Positions 38,960-48,485 of a DNA stretch of 64,000 nt are shown in pieces. Source of the stretch: Candidatus Delongbacteria bacterium (lineage in GTDB: Bacteria; UBA4055). Position 1 is the stretch's first letter, and every line of letters begins with the position of its first letter. The position numbers and the translations under genes are program-made. Below the pieces are notes generated by a model. That model did no database searches. It was not told where the DNA came from and saw nothing but the letters and a program-made list of their open reading frames with translations. The stretch lies in NCBI GenBank assembly GCA_016937995.1, contig JAFGVM010000057.1:1-64000 (forward strand). The letters are read 5' to 3'.

Positions 38960-41641
38960 TTAATGGGAATGTTCATGGTCGTGGTCATGTCCGCAATCAC
39001 AACCTTCATCTTCGCAGTCACAGTCATGATCATGTGGCGGATACATTATAGCAGCATGAGCAGCGGCAAGTCTTGCGATAGGTACTCTGTAAGGAGAACA
39101 ACTAACTTCATCAAGTCCTATAACATGACAGAATACAACAGAATCAGGGTCACCACCGTGTTCACCGCAGATACCTATATGAATGTCCGGATTAGCTTCT
39201 TTTGCTGTTATTACACAATGCTCCATGAGTTTACCAACTCCTTCCTGATCTATAGTCTGGAACGGATCTTTTTCATAAATTCCAAGCTCGACATATTTAG
39301 TTAGGAATGAAGCAGCATCATCTCTACTGAATCCGCAAGTCATCTGAGTAAGGTCATTTGTACCAAAACTCATAAATTCACAGTGCGGTGCGAACTCATC
39401 AGCGGTCAAAGCTGCCCTAGGAACCTCGATCATAGTTCCAATTTTATAATCAACCTTATTACCAACCTGTAATTCTTCAGCCACTTTTTCAATAACTTTT
39501 TTAACATTTAAATATTCTTCAACTTTACCTGTCAGTGGTATTTCGATCCATGGTTTTGCACCCGGAACGGTTAGAGCAGCTTTGAAAATAGCCCTTGCCT
39601 GCATAGCAGGGATCTCAGGATATTTAACAGCCAATCTGCAACCTCTGAATCCAAGCATAGGATTGAATTCATGAAGACTTTCAATAGTGGATCTCAGTTC
39701 TTCAACAGATACATTGATCTCAGCTGCAACATCCTCTATATCTTTTTCTTCCTTTGGTAAGAACTCGTGCAAAGGAGGATCAAGTAGTCTGATTATCATA
39801 GGTTTGCCTTCAAGTACTTTGAAGATATCTTCAAAATCTTTCTGCTGGAAAGGTTCGATCTTAGCTAATGCTTTTTCTCTTTCAACCTGTTCTTTTGCAA
39901 CTATCATTTCTCTTACAGCCTTAATTCTGGAAGCTTCAAAGAACATATGTTCTGTACGGCAGAGGCCAATTCCCTCAGCTCCAAATTTTACAGCAACTTT
40001 TGTATCTTCAGGAGTATCCGAATTAGCTTTTATCAGCATTACTCTAAATTTATCGGCCATTTCCATCAAAGCACCAAAATCACCGGATAATTCAGGTTCA
40101 GTGACCGGCACACTACCTTCGTAAACAGCTCCGGTTGACCCATCTAAAGTTATTACATCGCCATGATTAAAAACTTTTCCATTGAATTCCAATGTTCTCG
40201 CATGCTCATCGATCTTAGCAGTTGAACATCCTGCAACACAACATTTACCCATTCCTCTTGCAACTACGGCTGCGTGAGAGGTCATTCCACCCCTGGCGGT
40301 AAGAATACCGTTAGAAGCATTCATACCAATAAGGTCCTCAGGAGAAGTTTCATTTCTAACAAGGATAACATCTTCACCGGATTCATTTAATTCGTGAGCA
40401 AGATGTGCATCGAACACAACCTTACCAACAGCAGCACCAGGTGATGCAGGTAATCCAATTGCAAGCGGGGTTAATTCTTTTACAGCTACAGGATCCAGAT
40501 GAGGGTGTAACAACTGATCCAACTGGGCTGGTTCAACTCTCATTACAGCCTGTTCTTCATCGATCAATCCCTCTTTTACCATTTCAACTGCCATTCTGAC
40601 AGCAGCAGCAGCAGTTCTTTTACCATTACGGGTTTGAAGCATCCATAATTTACCTTCTTCAATAGTAAATTCCATGTCCTGCATATCTGTATAATGTTTT
40701 TCAAGGTTATCTCTGTATGATACCAATTCGTTGTAAATAGCTTCATTCTGATCTTTTAGTGCCTGAATTTCCAAAGGTGTTCTAATACCTGCAACAACAT
40801 CTTCTCCCTGGGCATTCATCAGATACTCACCATAGAATTTATTTTCTCCGGTACTAGGATTTCTGGTAAAACATACTCCTGTTCCACTGGTATTACCTTT
40901 ATTTCCAAAGACCATAACCTGAACATTTACAGCAGTTCCGGCCAAACCCTTTAGATCGTTCAATTTTCTATATAAGATCGCTCTGTCGTTATTCCATGAT
41001 CCGAATACGGCTTCAACAGACATTTTTAACTGCTCAAACGGGTCCTGAGGGAATAATTTACCTGCTGTTTTTTGTATTGCGGCTTTGTATCTTTCAATAA
41101 CTTTTTGAAGGTCGTCAGCAGACAGGTCAGTGTCAAATTCAACCCCTTTTTCATTTTTTACTGTATGAAGTTCCTTCTCAAAGATTTCACCATCAATACC
41201 CATTACAACATTTCCGAACATTTGAATAAATCTTCTATATGAGTCGTATCCAAATCTAGGATTGTTTGTTTTATTGATCAAACCTTTAACAGAAATATCA
41301 TTCATTCCTAAATTTAAAACAGTATCCATCATACCCGGCATTGATACGGCAGCACCGGATCTTACTGACAGTAATAATGGGTCTTCATCATCGCCAAGTT
41401 TTTTACCAAGGCTATCTTCAAGTTGCTTGACATGGATTTTATATTCTTCAATTATTCCGTCAGCGATCTTATTTTGACCGTCTTTATAAAAATCCTGACA
41501 TGCTTCAGTAGTTAAAGTAAATCCGGGAGGAACCGGGATCCCAAGTTTTGTCATTTCAGCCAGGTTTGCTCCCTTACCACCAAGAAGCTCTTTCATTTTA
41601 GCTTCTCCTTCACTGAAGCTATATACAAATTTTTTAACCAT
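38960..41641 (-). CDS. ppdK: Pyruvate, phosphate dikinase with His/Asp/Cys-rich tail
   Basis: PPDK interconverts pyruvate, ATP and Pi with PEP, AMP and PPi. All domains are present: N-terminal nucleotide-binding (VYSFSEGEAKMKELLGGKGA; VRSGAAVSMPGMMDTVLNLG), the phosphohistidine swivel domain (LTARGGMTSHAAVVARGMGK, catalytic His) and the C-terminal PEP domain (GTNDLTQMTCGFSRDD; IGICGEHGGDP). It has 893 residues. After the normal end (AAAHAAIMYPP) a 24-residue tail holds 7 His, 7 Asp and 4 Cys (38963-39034), unlike usual PPDKs. The start is preceded by AAAAGGAGAATAAA. A promoter lies about 70-100 bases upstream, and the gene is divergent from rpoD. Confidence 0.96.
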   Translation of the reverse strand: MVKKFVYSFSEGEAKMKELLGGKGANLAEMTKLGIPVPPGFTLTTEACQDFYKDGQNKIADGIIEEYKIHVKQLEDSLGKKLGDDEDPLLLSVRSGAAVSMPGMMDTVLNLGMNDISVKGLINKTNNPRFGYDSYRRFIQMFGNVVMGIDGEIFEKELHTVKNEKGVEFDTDLSADDLQKVIERYKAAIQKTAGKLFPQDPFEQLKMSVEAVFGSWNNDRAILYRKLNDLKGLAGTAVNVQVMVFGNKGNTSGTGVCFTRNPSTGENKFYGEYLMNAQGEDVVAGIRTPLEIQALKDQNEAIYNELVSYRDNLEKHYTDMQDMEFTIEEGKLWMLQTRNGKRTAAAAVRMAVEMVKEGLIDEEQAVMRVEPAQLDQLLHPHLDPVAVKELTPLAIGLPASPGAAVGKVVFDAHLAHELNESGEDVILVRNETSPEDLIGMNASNGILTARGGMTSHAAVVARGMGKCCVAGCSTAKIDEHARTLEFNGKVFNHGDVITLDGSTGAVYEGSVPVTEPELSGDFGALMEMADKFRVMLIKANSDTPEDTKVAVKFGAEGIGLCRTEHMFFEASRIKAVREMIVAKEQVEREKALAKIEPFQQKDFEDIFKVLEGKPMIIRLLDPPLHEFLPKEEKDIEDVAAEINVSVEELRSTIESLHEFNPMLGFRGCRLAVKYPEIPAMQARAIFKAALTVPGAKPWIEIPLTGKVEEYLNVKKVIEKVAEELQVGNKVDYKIGTMIEVPRAALTADEFAPHCEFMSFGTNDLTQMTCGFSRDDAASFLTKYVELGIYEKDPFQTIDQEGVGKLMEHCVITAKEANPDIHIGICGEHGGDPDSVVFCHVIGLDEVSCSPYRVPIARLAAAHAAIMYPPHDHDCDCEDEGCDCGHDHDHEHSH

Positions 41642-41711
41642 TTTATTCTCCTTTTAATTTATAAAACATACAGAGTTGAACCTGTTCATTATTTCACAGT
41701 AAAGCATACTA

Positions 41712-41740
41712 AAAATAAAAACTTATGCCTCTTAAGTCAA
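41712..41740 (-). promoter_or_regulatory. Sigma-70-type promoter of ppdK
   Basis: On the minus strand TTGACT (41735-41740), exact 17-base spacer, TATTTT (41712-41717), 71 bases before the ppdK start. Confidence 0.65.
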
Positions 41741-41772
41741 TAATATTCTGACGAAAATACGATAGTAGTTGC

Positions 41773-41904
41773 TAAAAATATTGATATTTTTTATGGGCAT
41801 CGACCATATTGGAATTTTTTTAGATGCACTATTAAGTATAAATAGCGGCAGTTCTATACTTTATACGCTTCATAAAAAAGAAAACATTCCATCAATATTT
41901 TTAA
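41773..41904. repeat. Widely spaced 13-bp inverted repeat between ppdK and rpoD
   Basis: TAAAAATATTGAT (41773-41785) is exactly complementary to ATCAATATTTTTA (41892-41904). This lies in the 514-base gap holding the two divergent promoters. The gap has no gene I can support. The arms are very AT-rich, so chance is possible. Confidence 0.4.
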
Positions 41905-42065
41905 AATAAATTCGACTGATATTATGAAATAAATTTGATCAAAATTGTAGGATCATACCTGAAAGTCAAATTGAGTTATGTTTTTTTATCAAAAATCTCA
42001 GCATTTGGAACTACTTTCTATAAAACATGCAATAAAAAAATAAATAAATATAAATGATTTTTTTC

Positions 42066-42094
42066 TTGCCAAAACGACTTTTTTATGTTACCTT
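42066..42094 (+). promoter_or_regulatory. Sigma-70-type promoter of rpoD
   Basis: TTGCCA (42066-42071), exact 17-base spacer, TACCTT (42089-42094), 62 bases before the rpoD start. Confidence 0.6.
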
Positions 42095-42155
42095 TGAAGA
42101 CCTTGTCAGTTAGGCACAGGCGTAATTTAATTTATATAAAAGAGGGTAATGCTAT

Positions 42156-43016
42156 ATGATGTACGTGGGATACCGCTCAAACAAATCACTGAACGAATAT
42201 TTAAAAGAGATAAGCAGGGAGAATCTATTAACTGCTGCTCAGGAAGTTGAACTTACCAAGATAATGCGTAATAATAAGGGTATTAAATCCCAGAGAGCAA
42301 AAGACAAAATGGTAAAATGTAACCTGAGATTCGTTGTATCTGTTGCAAAGCAATATAAAAATCAGGGTTTAAGTTTCAATGACCTGATCAATGAGGGAAA
42401 TTTAGGATTAATAAAAGCAGCTTCAAGATTTGATGAGACTAAAGGTTATAAATTTATTTCTTATGCAGTATGGTGGATCAGGCAATCAATACTTCAGGCC
42501 CTTGCAGAACAGTCCAGAGTTGTAAGACTTCCATCAAATAAAATTTCAGTCCTTAATAAAATTCATAAGACACGCTCCAGATTACAGAATAAATATGAGA
42601 GAGAACCGACAGTTGAAGAAATTGCGGGTATAATGGATGTTTCTGAAGAAGAAGTTTATAATACTTTAAAAATATCAGGCCAGCATCTGTCGATTGATTC
42701 ACCTATTAAAGACGGAGAAGATAACAGACTTATTGATGTTCTTAAAAGTGATCAGAGCCCAATGCCGGATTCAGATCTAACTGACTTTTCATTGAGTGTT
42801 GAGATCGAGAGAGCTTTAGAAACTTTATCACCTAGGGAGAAGGAAGTTATCACAATGTATTTTGGTATTGAAAGATATGAACCGCTTACTCTTGAGGAGA
42901 TCGGACAGGAGCTTAATCTTACGAGAGAGAGGATCCGTCAGATCAAGGAAAAAGCACTTCATAGATTGAGACATAAATCCAGATCTAAGACACTGAAGAT
43001 GTACTTAGACAGATAA
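42156..43016 (+). CDS. rpoD: RNA polymerase primary sigma factor, short form
   Basis: This 286-residue sigma-70 factor lacks region 1.1. It starts near region 1.2 (SLNEYLKEISRENLLTAAQE) and contains 2.1-2.4 (FNDLINEGNLGLIKAASRFD, then KFISYAVWWIRQSILQALAE, the promoter -10-recognising helix, and QSRVVRLPSNK), region 3 and 4.2 (LTLEEIGQELNLTRERIRQI, the -35 recognition helix). Such short RpoD-type factors are the housekeeping sigma of FCB bacteria. Two ATGs in tandem follow AGAGGG. A strong terminator follows, so it is monocistronic. The conserved -35 helix agrees with the TTGACA boxes in this window. Confidence 0.93.
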   Translation: MMYVGYRSNKSLNEYLKEISRENLLTAAQEVELTKIMRNNKGIKSQRAKDKMVKCNLRFVVSVAKQYKNQGLSFNDLINEGNLGLIKAASRFDETKGYKFISYAVWWIRQSILQALAEQSRVVRLPSNKISVLNKIHKTRSRLQNKYEREPTVEEIAGIMDVSEEEVYNTLKISGQHLSIDSPIKDGEDNRLIDVLKSDQSPMPDSDLTDFSLSVEIERALETLSPREKEVITMYFGIERYEPLTLEEIGQELNLTRERIRQIKEKALHRLRHKSRSKTLKMYLDR

Positions 43017-43040
43017 AGTTCATAAGTTATAAAAATATAA

Positions 43041-43071
43041 AAAGCCGATCAATTTGATCGGCTTTTTTTAT
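43041..43071 (+). terminator. Rho-independent terminator of rpoD
   Basis: A 10-bp stem AAAGCCGATC/GATCGGCTTT (43041-43050 with 43056-43065) with T run. It lies at the convergent junction with valS. Confidence 0.92.
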
Positions 43072-43085
43072 ATGTCTACGAAAAC

Positions 43086-45722
43086 TTAACCCAGATTCTC
43101 TAAACTATTTTTCAATTTCTCTATAGCATCAAGGTTATTTGCAAGTTTGTCTTTTTCTTTAGAAATAACCTGCTCAGGTGCATTTGAAACGAACTGATCG
43201 TTAGCCAACTTCTTATTGATACCAAAATTGATACCATCAAGTCTTTTGATCTCTTTTTCGATCTTCTCTTTCTCAGCATCTATATCAATAATATCCTCCA
43301 GTGGAATAAATATCTCTGTTCCACTTACTACAAAACTGGAAGCTAATTTAGGAGCTTCAACATTTGCATCAAAAATGATCTCACCGATCTTTCCTAGGAA
43401 TTTGATGATCGCACTGAAGTGACTAAGTGAAGTATCGTCAGATTTTAAAACGATATTCAATTCCTTAGAAGGCGCAATATTATTTTCAGCCCTGACATTT
43501 CTAACTTTGCTGATGATCTCTTTAATTATTTCCATTAACTCTTCATCCTTTAATGATACCAGATCTTTATTAAAATCAGGTAATGATGAAAGCATAATTG
43601 AATCATTCACATCTCTATTTTCAATACCCATCCATAGCTCCTCAGTTATGAACGGCATGAATGGATGAAGCAGTTTTAAAGCAATATCGAATACGTAGAA
43701 AGCATTTTCGAGAACTGATCTTTTTGCTTCAGCATCATCTGATTGAAGTCTTGATTTCGCCATTTCAATATACCAGTCACAAAGATCGTTCCAAAGGAAT
43801 TCATAAACCGCTTTTACAGCCTCATTCGGATGAAATTCTTTTATTTTATTCTCAGTTATTTCAAGTGTCTGCTGTAATCTTGAATTTATCCATCTGTCCT
43901 CAGGTGAGTCAAGGTGGATCTTTGGTTCAAGCTTTCCATCAAACTTTTCTCTGTGCATCATCAGAAACCTTGAAGCGTTCCATACTTTATTTGCAAAATT
44001 CCTTCCAAGGTCACATTTTTCTTTAGAGAAAAGAACATCATTTCCGGTTGGAGTTAATCTTATTAATGTGAATCTGAAAGCATCAGATCCATATTCATCA
44101 ATGATCTCAAGTGGATCAGGAGAATTTCCAAGAGACTTACTCATTTTACGACCCTGCTCATCTCTTACAACTCCATGAAAATAAACATCATGGAAAGGGA
44201 TATCATTCTTATATTCCATACCGGCTATTATCATTCTGGCAACCCAGAAGAAAATAATATCAGGTGCAGTAACTAATAAGTTGGTAGGGTAGAAGTAATC
44301 CTCTTCCTCTTTGTTGGTATGAACTCCGAAAGGCCATAACCAGCTAGAAGCCCAGGTGTCGAGAACATCATTGTCCTGATATATACCATCACTTTTACCG
44401 CAGTTTGAGCAAGTTGAAGGTTTTTCTTTTTCAACCATGATAACATCATTACAACCGGGTTTTGAACAATAATATGCCGGGATCCTGTGTCCCCACCATA
44501 ATTGTCTGGAGATACACCAGTCCTGAATATTATCCAGCCAGTGATAATAAGTTTTTTCCCACCTTTCCGGGTGAAATTTTATCTTACCCTGTTTAACTAT
44601 TTCAATAGCGGGTTTGACAAGCTCATCCATCCCAAGATACCACTGTTCACTCATAAGATATTCTATCGGAACTTTTCCTCTTTCACTGATACTTACCTGA
44701 TGAACGTGATCTTTGATCTGCTCTACAAGACCCATCTCGGTAAGTTTTTCAACTACCTTTTTTCTTGCTACGTATCTGTCAAGTCCTATGAATCCCTCAG
44801 GGACCTGATTATTCATAGTCGCATCTTTATTGATGACAGTGATCATCTTAAGATCATGTTTTTTGCCGAGAATATAATCATTTGGATCGTGAGCAGGAGT
44901 GATTTTTACTGCACCTGTACCTTTTTCCGGATCTGCATATTCATCTGCTATAATTGGCAATTCTCTGTCCATGAAAGGTAATATTGCAGTTTTACCGATC
45001 AGATGCTTAAGCTTCTCATTTTCCGGATGGATAGCTATTGCAGTATCACCGAACATAGTCTCCGGTCTTGTAGTTGCGATAGTTACAAACTCATCACTGT
45101 CCTTAACAGGATACTTGAAGTACCAAAGTTTTCCATTTTTCTCCTCAAAAAGAACTTCTTCATCAGAGATAACTGATTGTGATACAGGACACCAGTTTAC
45201 AAGTCTGTAACCTTTGTAAATATGACCTTTTTTGTATAAATCTATGAACGTATCGATAACTCTCTCGTAATACATATCATCCATAGTAAATCTTTCTCTT
45301 TCCCAGTCACATGCACAACCGATCTTTTTCAGCTGCTGAATGATAATTCCACCATGTTCATCTTTCCACTTCTGAGCTTCTTCAAGGAATTTTTCTCTAC
45401 CGAGTTCTTCTTTTTTGATACCCTGATCAGCCAGTTTTGCGACAACTTTATTTTCTGTTGCAATAGATGCATGGTCTGTTCCGGGGATCCAGATAGTCTC
45501 AAAGCCTTTAAGCTTGTGCCATCTGATATAAATATCCTGGATAGTATTATTTAAAACATGACCAACGTGTAATATTCCGGTAACATTCGGCGGTGGGATC
45601 ACTATTGTGTAAGGTGTTTTATTTTTATTGATCTTTCCTTTAAATAATCCTTTCTTGATCCAGCTGTTATATAATCTTGCCTCAATATTTTTCGGATCAT
45701 ATGTTTTATTTATTTCTGACAT
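43086..45722 (-). CDS. valS: Valyl-tRNA synthetase
   Basis: ValS, 878 residues. Present are the class I motif PPNVTGILHVGHVLNNTIQD (HVGH), the editing domain (TTRPETMFGDTAIAIHPENE), WWGHRIPAYYC with a zinc-ribbon insert (CSKPGC...CSNCGK), RKMSKSLGNSPDP and the anticodon-binding domain. The C-terminal ~65 residues form a coiled-coil tRNA-binding arm (DAEKEKIEKEIKRLDGINFG), as usual. The start follows AAGGAGCAAAATA. Single gene with its own promoter. Confidence 0.97.
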   Translation of the reverse strand: MSEINKTYDPKNIEARLYNSWIKKGLFKGKINKNKTPYTIVIPPPNVTGILHVGHVLNNTIQDIYIRWHKLKGFETIWIPGTDHASIATENKVVAKLADQGIKKEELGREKFLEEAQKWKDEHGGIIIQQLKKIGCACDWERERFTMDDMYYERVIDTFIDLYKKGHIYKGYRLVNWCPVSQSVISDEEVLFEEKNGKLWYFKYPVKDSDEFVTIATTRPETMFGDTAIAIHPENEKLKHLIGKTAILPFMDRELPIIADEYADPEKGTGAVKITPAHDPNDYILGKKHDLKMITVINKDATMNNQVPEGFIGLDRYVARKKVVEKLTEMGLVEQIKDHVHQVSISERGKVPIEYLMSEQWYLGMDELVKPAIEIVKQGKIKFHPERWEKTYYHWLDNIQDWCISRQLWWGHRIPAYYCSKPGCNDVIMVEKEKPSTCSNCGKSDGIYQDNDVLDTWASSWLWPFGVHTNKEEEDYFYPTNLLVTAPDIIFFWVARMIIAGMEYKNDIPFHDVYFHGVVRDEQGRKMSKSLGNSPDPLEIIDEYGSDAFRFTLIRLTPTGNDVLFSKEKCDLGRNFANKVWNASRFLMMHREKFDGKLEPKIHLDSPEDRWINSRLQQTLEITENKIKEFHPNEAVKAVYEFLWNDLCDWYIEMAKSRLQSDDAEAKRSVLENAFYVFDIALKLLHPFMPFITEELWMGIENRDVNDSIMLSSLPDFNKDLVSLKDEELMEIIKEIISKVRNVRAENNIAPSKELNIVLKSDDTSLSHFSAIIKFLGKIGEIIFDANVEAPKLASSFVVSGTEIFIPLEDIIDIDAEKEKIEKEIKRLDGINFGINKKLANDQFVSNAPEQVISKEKDKLANNLDAIEKLKNSLENLG

Positions 45723-45750
45723 TATTTTGCTCCTTGCATTAATGAGTTAA

Positions 45751-45779
45751 AATATAATTATTGTTCAAATTATTATCAA
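45751..45779 (-). promoter_or_regulatory. Sigma-70-type promoter of valS
   Basis: On the minus strand TTGATA (45774-45779), exact 17-base spacer, TATATT (45751-45756), 29 bases before the valS start. The rest of the 301-base gap up to ssb holds only the ssb terminator; I see no gene and no T-box motif. Confidence 0.65.
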
Positions 45780-45964
45780 GGCTTATTGAAACGAAGTATG
45801 AATTAGATTTTTAAAAGATTTTTAGAAATACTCCATTAGCAATAAGCCTTACGGACGGCTACTGCTTGATAAAAATGATCTTTGGAATAGTTCTGCATGT
45901 TCTCTTCTCTTTTTTAACTACGAGAATATAACATAAGAATTCTGTTTTGGACAAAATTTTTTAC

Positions 45965-45998
45965 AAAAAAAATCCTGCAAGTGTTTAATTCGCAGGAT
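45965..45998 (-). terminator. Rho-independent terminator of ssb
   Basis: ATCCTGC/GCAGGAT (45972-45978 with 45992-45998) with a 13-base loop and a T run on the minus strand (A run 45965-45972). Confidence 0.8.
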
Positions 45999-46023
45999 CT
46001 TATGATATTATTTATTAGGAAAT

Positions 46024-46455
46024 TTAGAACGGCAGATCATCGATTGGTTCATTATCAGATTCTTTTGAGTTGGTTTCCTGATGATCATCACTATCAGAAT
46101 GTCCGGAATAATTATCTGAGTTATCTTTTCTAGGAGAGAGATTTTTTACTGCATTACCAACTATCTCAGTAATATATTTTCTAACTCCGCTTTCATCATC
46201 CCACGTACGTGTTGATATTTTTCCTTCCAAAAATACTGTCATACCCTTTTTAAGGTACTCACCTGCATATTCAGCCTGTCTGCCAAATAGAACGATATTA
46301 TGCCAGTCAGTTTTCTCTTCCCAGTTATCACCTCTTTTGAATCTCTCACTTGTTGCAATTGAGAATTTACATATTTGAACTCCACTAGGCGTAAATTTTA
46401 CATCAGGGTCTTTACCAAGATTCCCAATTAAAAAAACTTTATTTACACTCGCCAT
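46024..46455 (-). CDS. ssb: Single-stranded DNA-binding protein
   Basis: SSB coats single-stranded DNA in replication and repair. The OB fold is clear (MASVNKVFLIGNLGKDPDVK, WHNIVLFGRQAEYAGEYLKK, GMTVFLEGKISTRTWDD), followed by an S/D/N-rich linker and the conserved acidic tip DNEPIDDLPF that binds partner proteins. The start at ATG 46455 follows GAGGAGAGTG; a GTG lies one codon before. The gene begins 11 bases after the PorV-like stop, so both come from one promoter. PriA and RadA are other SSB-linked functions in the window. Confidence 0.96.
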   Translation of the reverse strand: MASVNKVFLIGNLGKDPDVKFTPSGVQICKFSIATSERFKRGDNWEEKTDWHNIVLFGRQAEYAGEYLKKGMTVFLEGKISTRTWDDESGVRKYITEIVGNAVKNLSPRKDNSDNYSGHSDSDDHQETNSKESDNEPIDDLPF

Positions 46456-46465
46456 CACACTCTCC

Positions 46466-47389
46466 TCATTTTTTCTTTATGTCTAAAATATTATCTAAAT
46501 TTATTCCGGCAGTTAAGTTGAATTCAGTATCGAGCTCACCGTTTATCAGGTAAGTAAAATCAAAATAATAAGCATTGAACGGTATGGACAGCCCAAGTGA
46601 TGTCCCTGCAAATTTTTCTATTTTTTCATTAGAACCGATTTCTTTATCAGCAAAACTAAAATCATATCCTGCTCTGATCAAAAAATGTTCTTTAGGCTGA
46701 AATTCCAAACCTGCACCGTAAGTGTAGTAATCAGCAAAATAATAACTTGCCTGAAGTCCGACTTCCAGAGGTAGTTTAGTAAGTTTATTTGCGATCCCGA
46801 ATTTTAACGAAGTAGGCAGATCTTCCTTGGTCTCGTTAAATGCATCAAATTGAAATCCCAGATTGTATACCCCTGCACCGATATTGACCTTTCCGCCAAA
46901 AAAATCATTAAGGAAAGTAATATCCACTGCCATACCGGAAGATGAGTAATCTTCGATAGAGCTGTAGAAATATTTTATGTTCAAACCTGTTGCCAGACCA
47001 TCAATAATTTTTGCTGTTGAAGCCATTAGCATCAGATCGTAGGGATGGTATTCAGTATTATTTTCAATATCTAAGAACTTTCCATAATCCAGATAGGCTA
47101 CTGAGAACGCTACAGGAATGTTCTTATAAACTTCTGGATAAACAAAAGTGGTATTGGTAAGATTGATATCGGAAAAATAATTGCTGTACGACAGGTTTGC
47201 AAGCATATCATCAGAATACAATAATCCTGCAGGATTGGAATATACTGAGAATGAACTTTTATTCATGGCAATATCGCTTTTTCTGAGTGCACTGCTTCTG
47301 GAGTCAATGTTCGATTCTGAAATTAAAAAAATTTCAGCAAATGTAAACTTGGCTGAAAGTAATATTAAAATAAATAAGATCCTATTCAT
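46466..47389 (-). CDS. PorV/PorQ-family outer membrane protein
   Basis: The start at 47389 is chosen because it opens a signal peptide (MNRILFILILLSAKFTFA); the frame runs on to 47467 but overlaps the promoter. The mature protein has the PorV/PorQ N-terminal pattern RSSALRKSDIAMNKSSFSVY followed by SNPAGLLYSDD, and a series of amphipathic strands ending TEFNLTAGINL. PorV proteins are 14-strand barrels; in Bacteroidota some take part in type IX secretion, but the family is broader and no other T9SS genes are seen. It is cotranscribed with ssb. Confidence 0.75.
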   Translation of the reverse strand: MNRILFILILLSAKFTFAEIFLISESNIDSRSSALRKSDIAMNKSSFSVYSNPAGLLYSDDMLANLSYSNYFSDINLTNTTFVYPEVYKNIPVAFSVAYLDYGKFLDIENNTEYHPYDLMLMASTAKIIDGLATGLNIKYFYSSIEDYSSSGMAVDITFLNDFFGGKVNIGAGVYNLGFQFDAFNETKEDLPTSLKFGIANKLTKLPLEVGLQASYYFADYYTYGAGLEFQPKEHFLIRAGYDFSFADKEIGSNEKIEKFAGTSLGLSIPFNAYYFDFTYLINGELDTEFNLTAGINLDNILDIKKK

Positions 47390-47437
47390 TTCTGTTCTTG
47401 TAATTAACCGTATGTAGTTCAAATTAATCTCCATATC

Positions 47438-47467
47438 AATATATTGTTTAAGTACATAATAAGTCAA
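47438..47467 (-). promoter_or_regulatory. Promoter of the PorV-like gene and ssb
   Basis: On the minus strand TTGACT (47462-47467), 18-base spacer, TATATT (47438-47443), 49 bases before the chosen start. Its place inside the longest open frame supports the later start. Confidence 0.6.
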
Positions 47468-47511
47468 GCAGTTTATTTTGACTGATTACAGGTTAATAGG
47501 TTAAACATTGT

Positions 47512-47540
47512 TTGACACGATACTGTTTCATTAATAAACC
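47512..47540 (+). promoter_or_regulatory. Possible promoter of the ABC ATPase gene
   Basis: TTGACA (47512-47517), exact 17-base spacer, TAAACC (47535-47540). The -35 is perfect and the -10 weak. It lies 89 bases before the chosen start. Confidence 0.45.
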
Positions 47541-47628
47541 TCAAGGAATGATCAGATAAATAAAATCTTGGAATATGAGGACTAATTAATTATGTTTACT
47601 GGTGAGTTTAACAAAGAAGAAAAGTGCT

Positions 47629-48339
47629 ATGAATATCGCAATTGAAATAAAAGATCTGGTAAAAAAATATAAAAAATTAGCTGCACTTGATAAATTAGAT
47701 ATCAACATTAAAGAGAATTCTATCACTGCTTTCATTGGTCCTAACGGTAGCGGTAAGACCACTTTGCTTAAATTACTTCTTAATATCGTGAATACTTCTG
47801 GTGGAGAAGTAAGATTTGTTAAACAGTACAAGACAGGTTTTTTATCGGATGAATTTACTCCATATGAGCATCTGACTGTCAGAGATAACCTTAAAGCATT
47901 TGCAAAATTAAAAAAAATACCAAAGAGAGTAATTTCAGAAGAGGTTGAAAGGGTCTTGCTGATCACATTTTTAACAGATGAAAAGAATAAACTATTCAAA
48001 GATCTCTCTTCAGGAATGAAAAAGAAATTTCATTTTGGATTAGCTTTACTAGGAAAACCTGAGCTATTGATCCTTGATGAACCTTTCAGTGCCCTTGACC
48101 TTGTCGGCAGAAAAGATTTTATTGCTATTTTGAAATATCTTAAAGAGAAAAGAGATACAACGATCATTTTAAGCTCACACGATCTGACTAGCATAAGTGA
48201 CTTTTGTGATGAGATAATTTTTATGAAAAAAGGTAAGATAATTTTAGAAACAGACAGTTCGGAATCTTTATCATCATTGAATGAAAAATATATGGAGTTT
48301 TTTCAAGATGATATAGATCAGGCCCTCTCAAATCTTTAG
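47629..48339 (+). CDS. ABC transporter ATP-binding protein
   Basis: The ATPase has all key motifs: Walker A FIGPNGSGKTTLLKLLL, signature LSSGMKKKFHFGLALL, Walker B LLILDEPFSALD and the switch SSHDLTS. The overall type is that of drug/lipid/gliding-type ABC-2 exporters (CcmA/NatA-like). No permease gene is adjacent on either side, so it is an orphan here; the partner must lie elsewhere. The start at 47629 begins MNIAIEIKDLVKKYKK; a GTG at 47602 is an alternative. Confidence 0.88.
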   Translation: MNIAIEIKDLVKKYKKLAALDKLDINIKENSITAFIGPNGSGKTTLLKLLLNIVNTSGGEVRFVKQYKTGFLSDEFTPYEHLTVRDNLKAFAKLKKIPKRVISEEVERVLLITFLTDEKNKLFKDLSSGMKKKFHFGLALLGKPELLILDEPFSALDLVGRKDFIAILKYLKEKRDTTIILSSHDLTSISDFCDEIIFMKKGKIILETDSSESLSSLNEKYMEFFQDDIDQALSNL

Positions 48340-48485
48340 TCACTTGATCTATTTTACAAAGATCCTCATCTTGAAAAATCAATTTTCCCTGAACTATCTT
48401 GTTCGCTACATTTTGATAGTAATAATTTTTTTTTCTTGTGCAAATAGCATAATTACTTTATTTTAAAGTGAATATTGATTCAGTC

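Noticed and set aside
45723-46023. Possible T-box leader upstream of valS
   Set aside because: I looked for the AGGGTGGNACCGCG-like antiterminator core and specifier loop but found neither; only a promoter and the ssb terminator are present.
47592-47645. 17-codon frame just before the ABC ATPase, starting at ATG 47592
   Set aside because: It is too short and overlaps the start of the real gene in another frame; no ribosome site and no homology pattern, so a leader-peptide role is unsupported.
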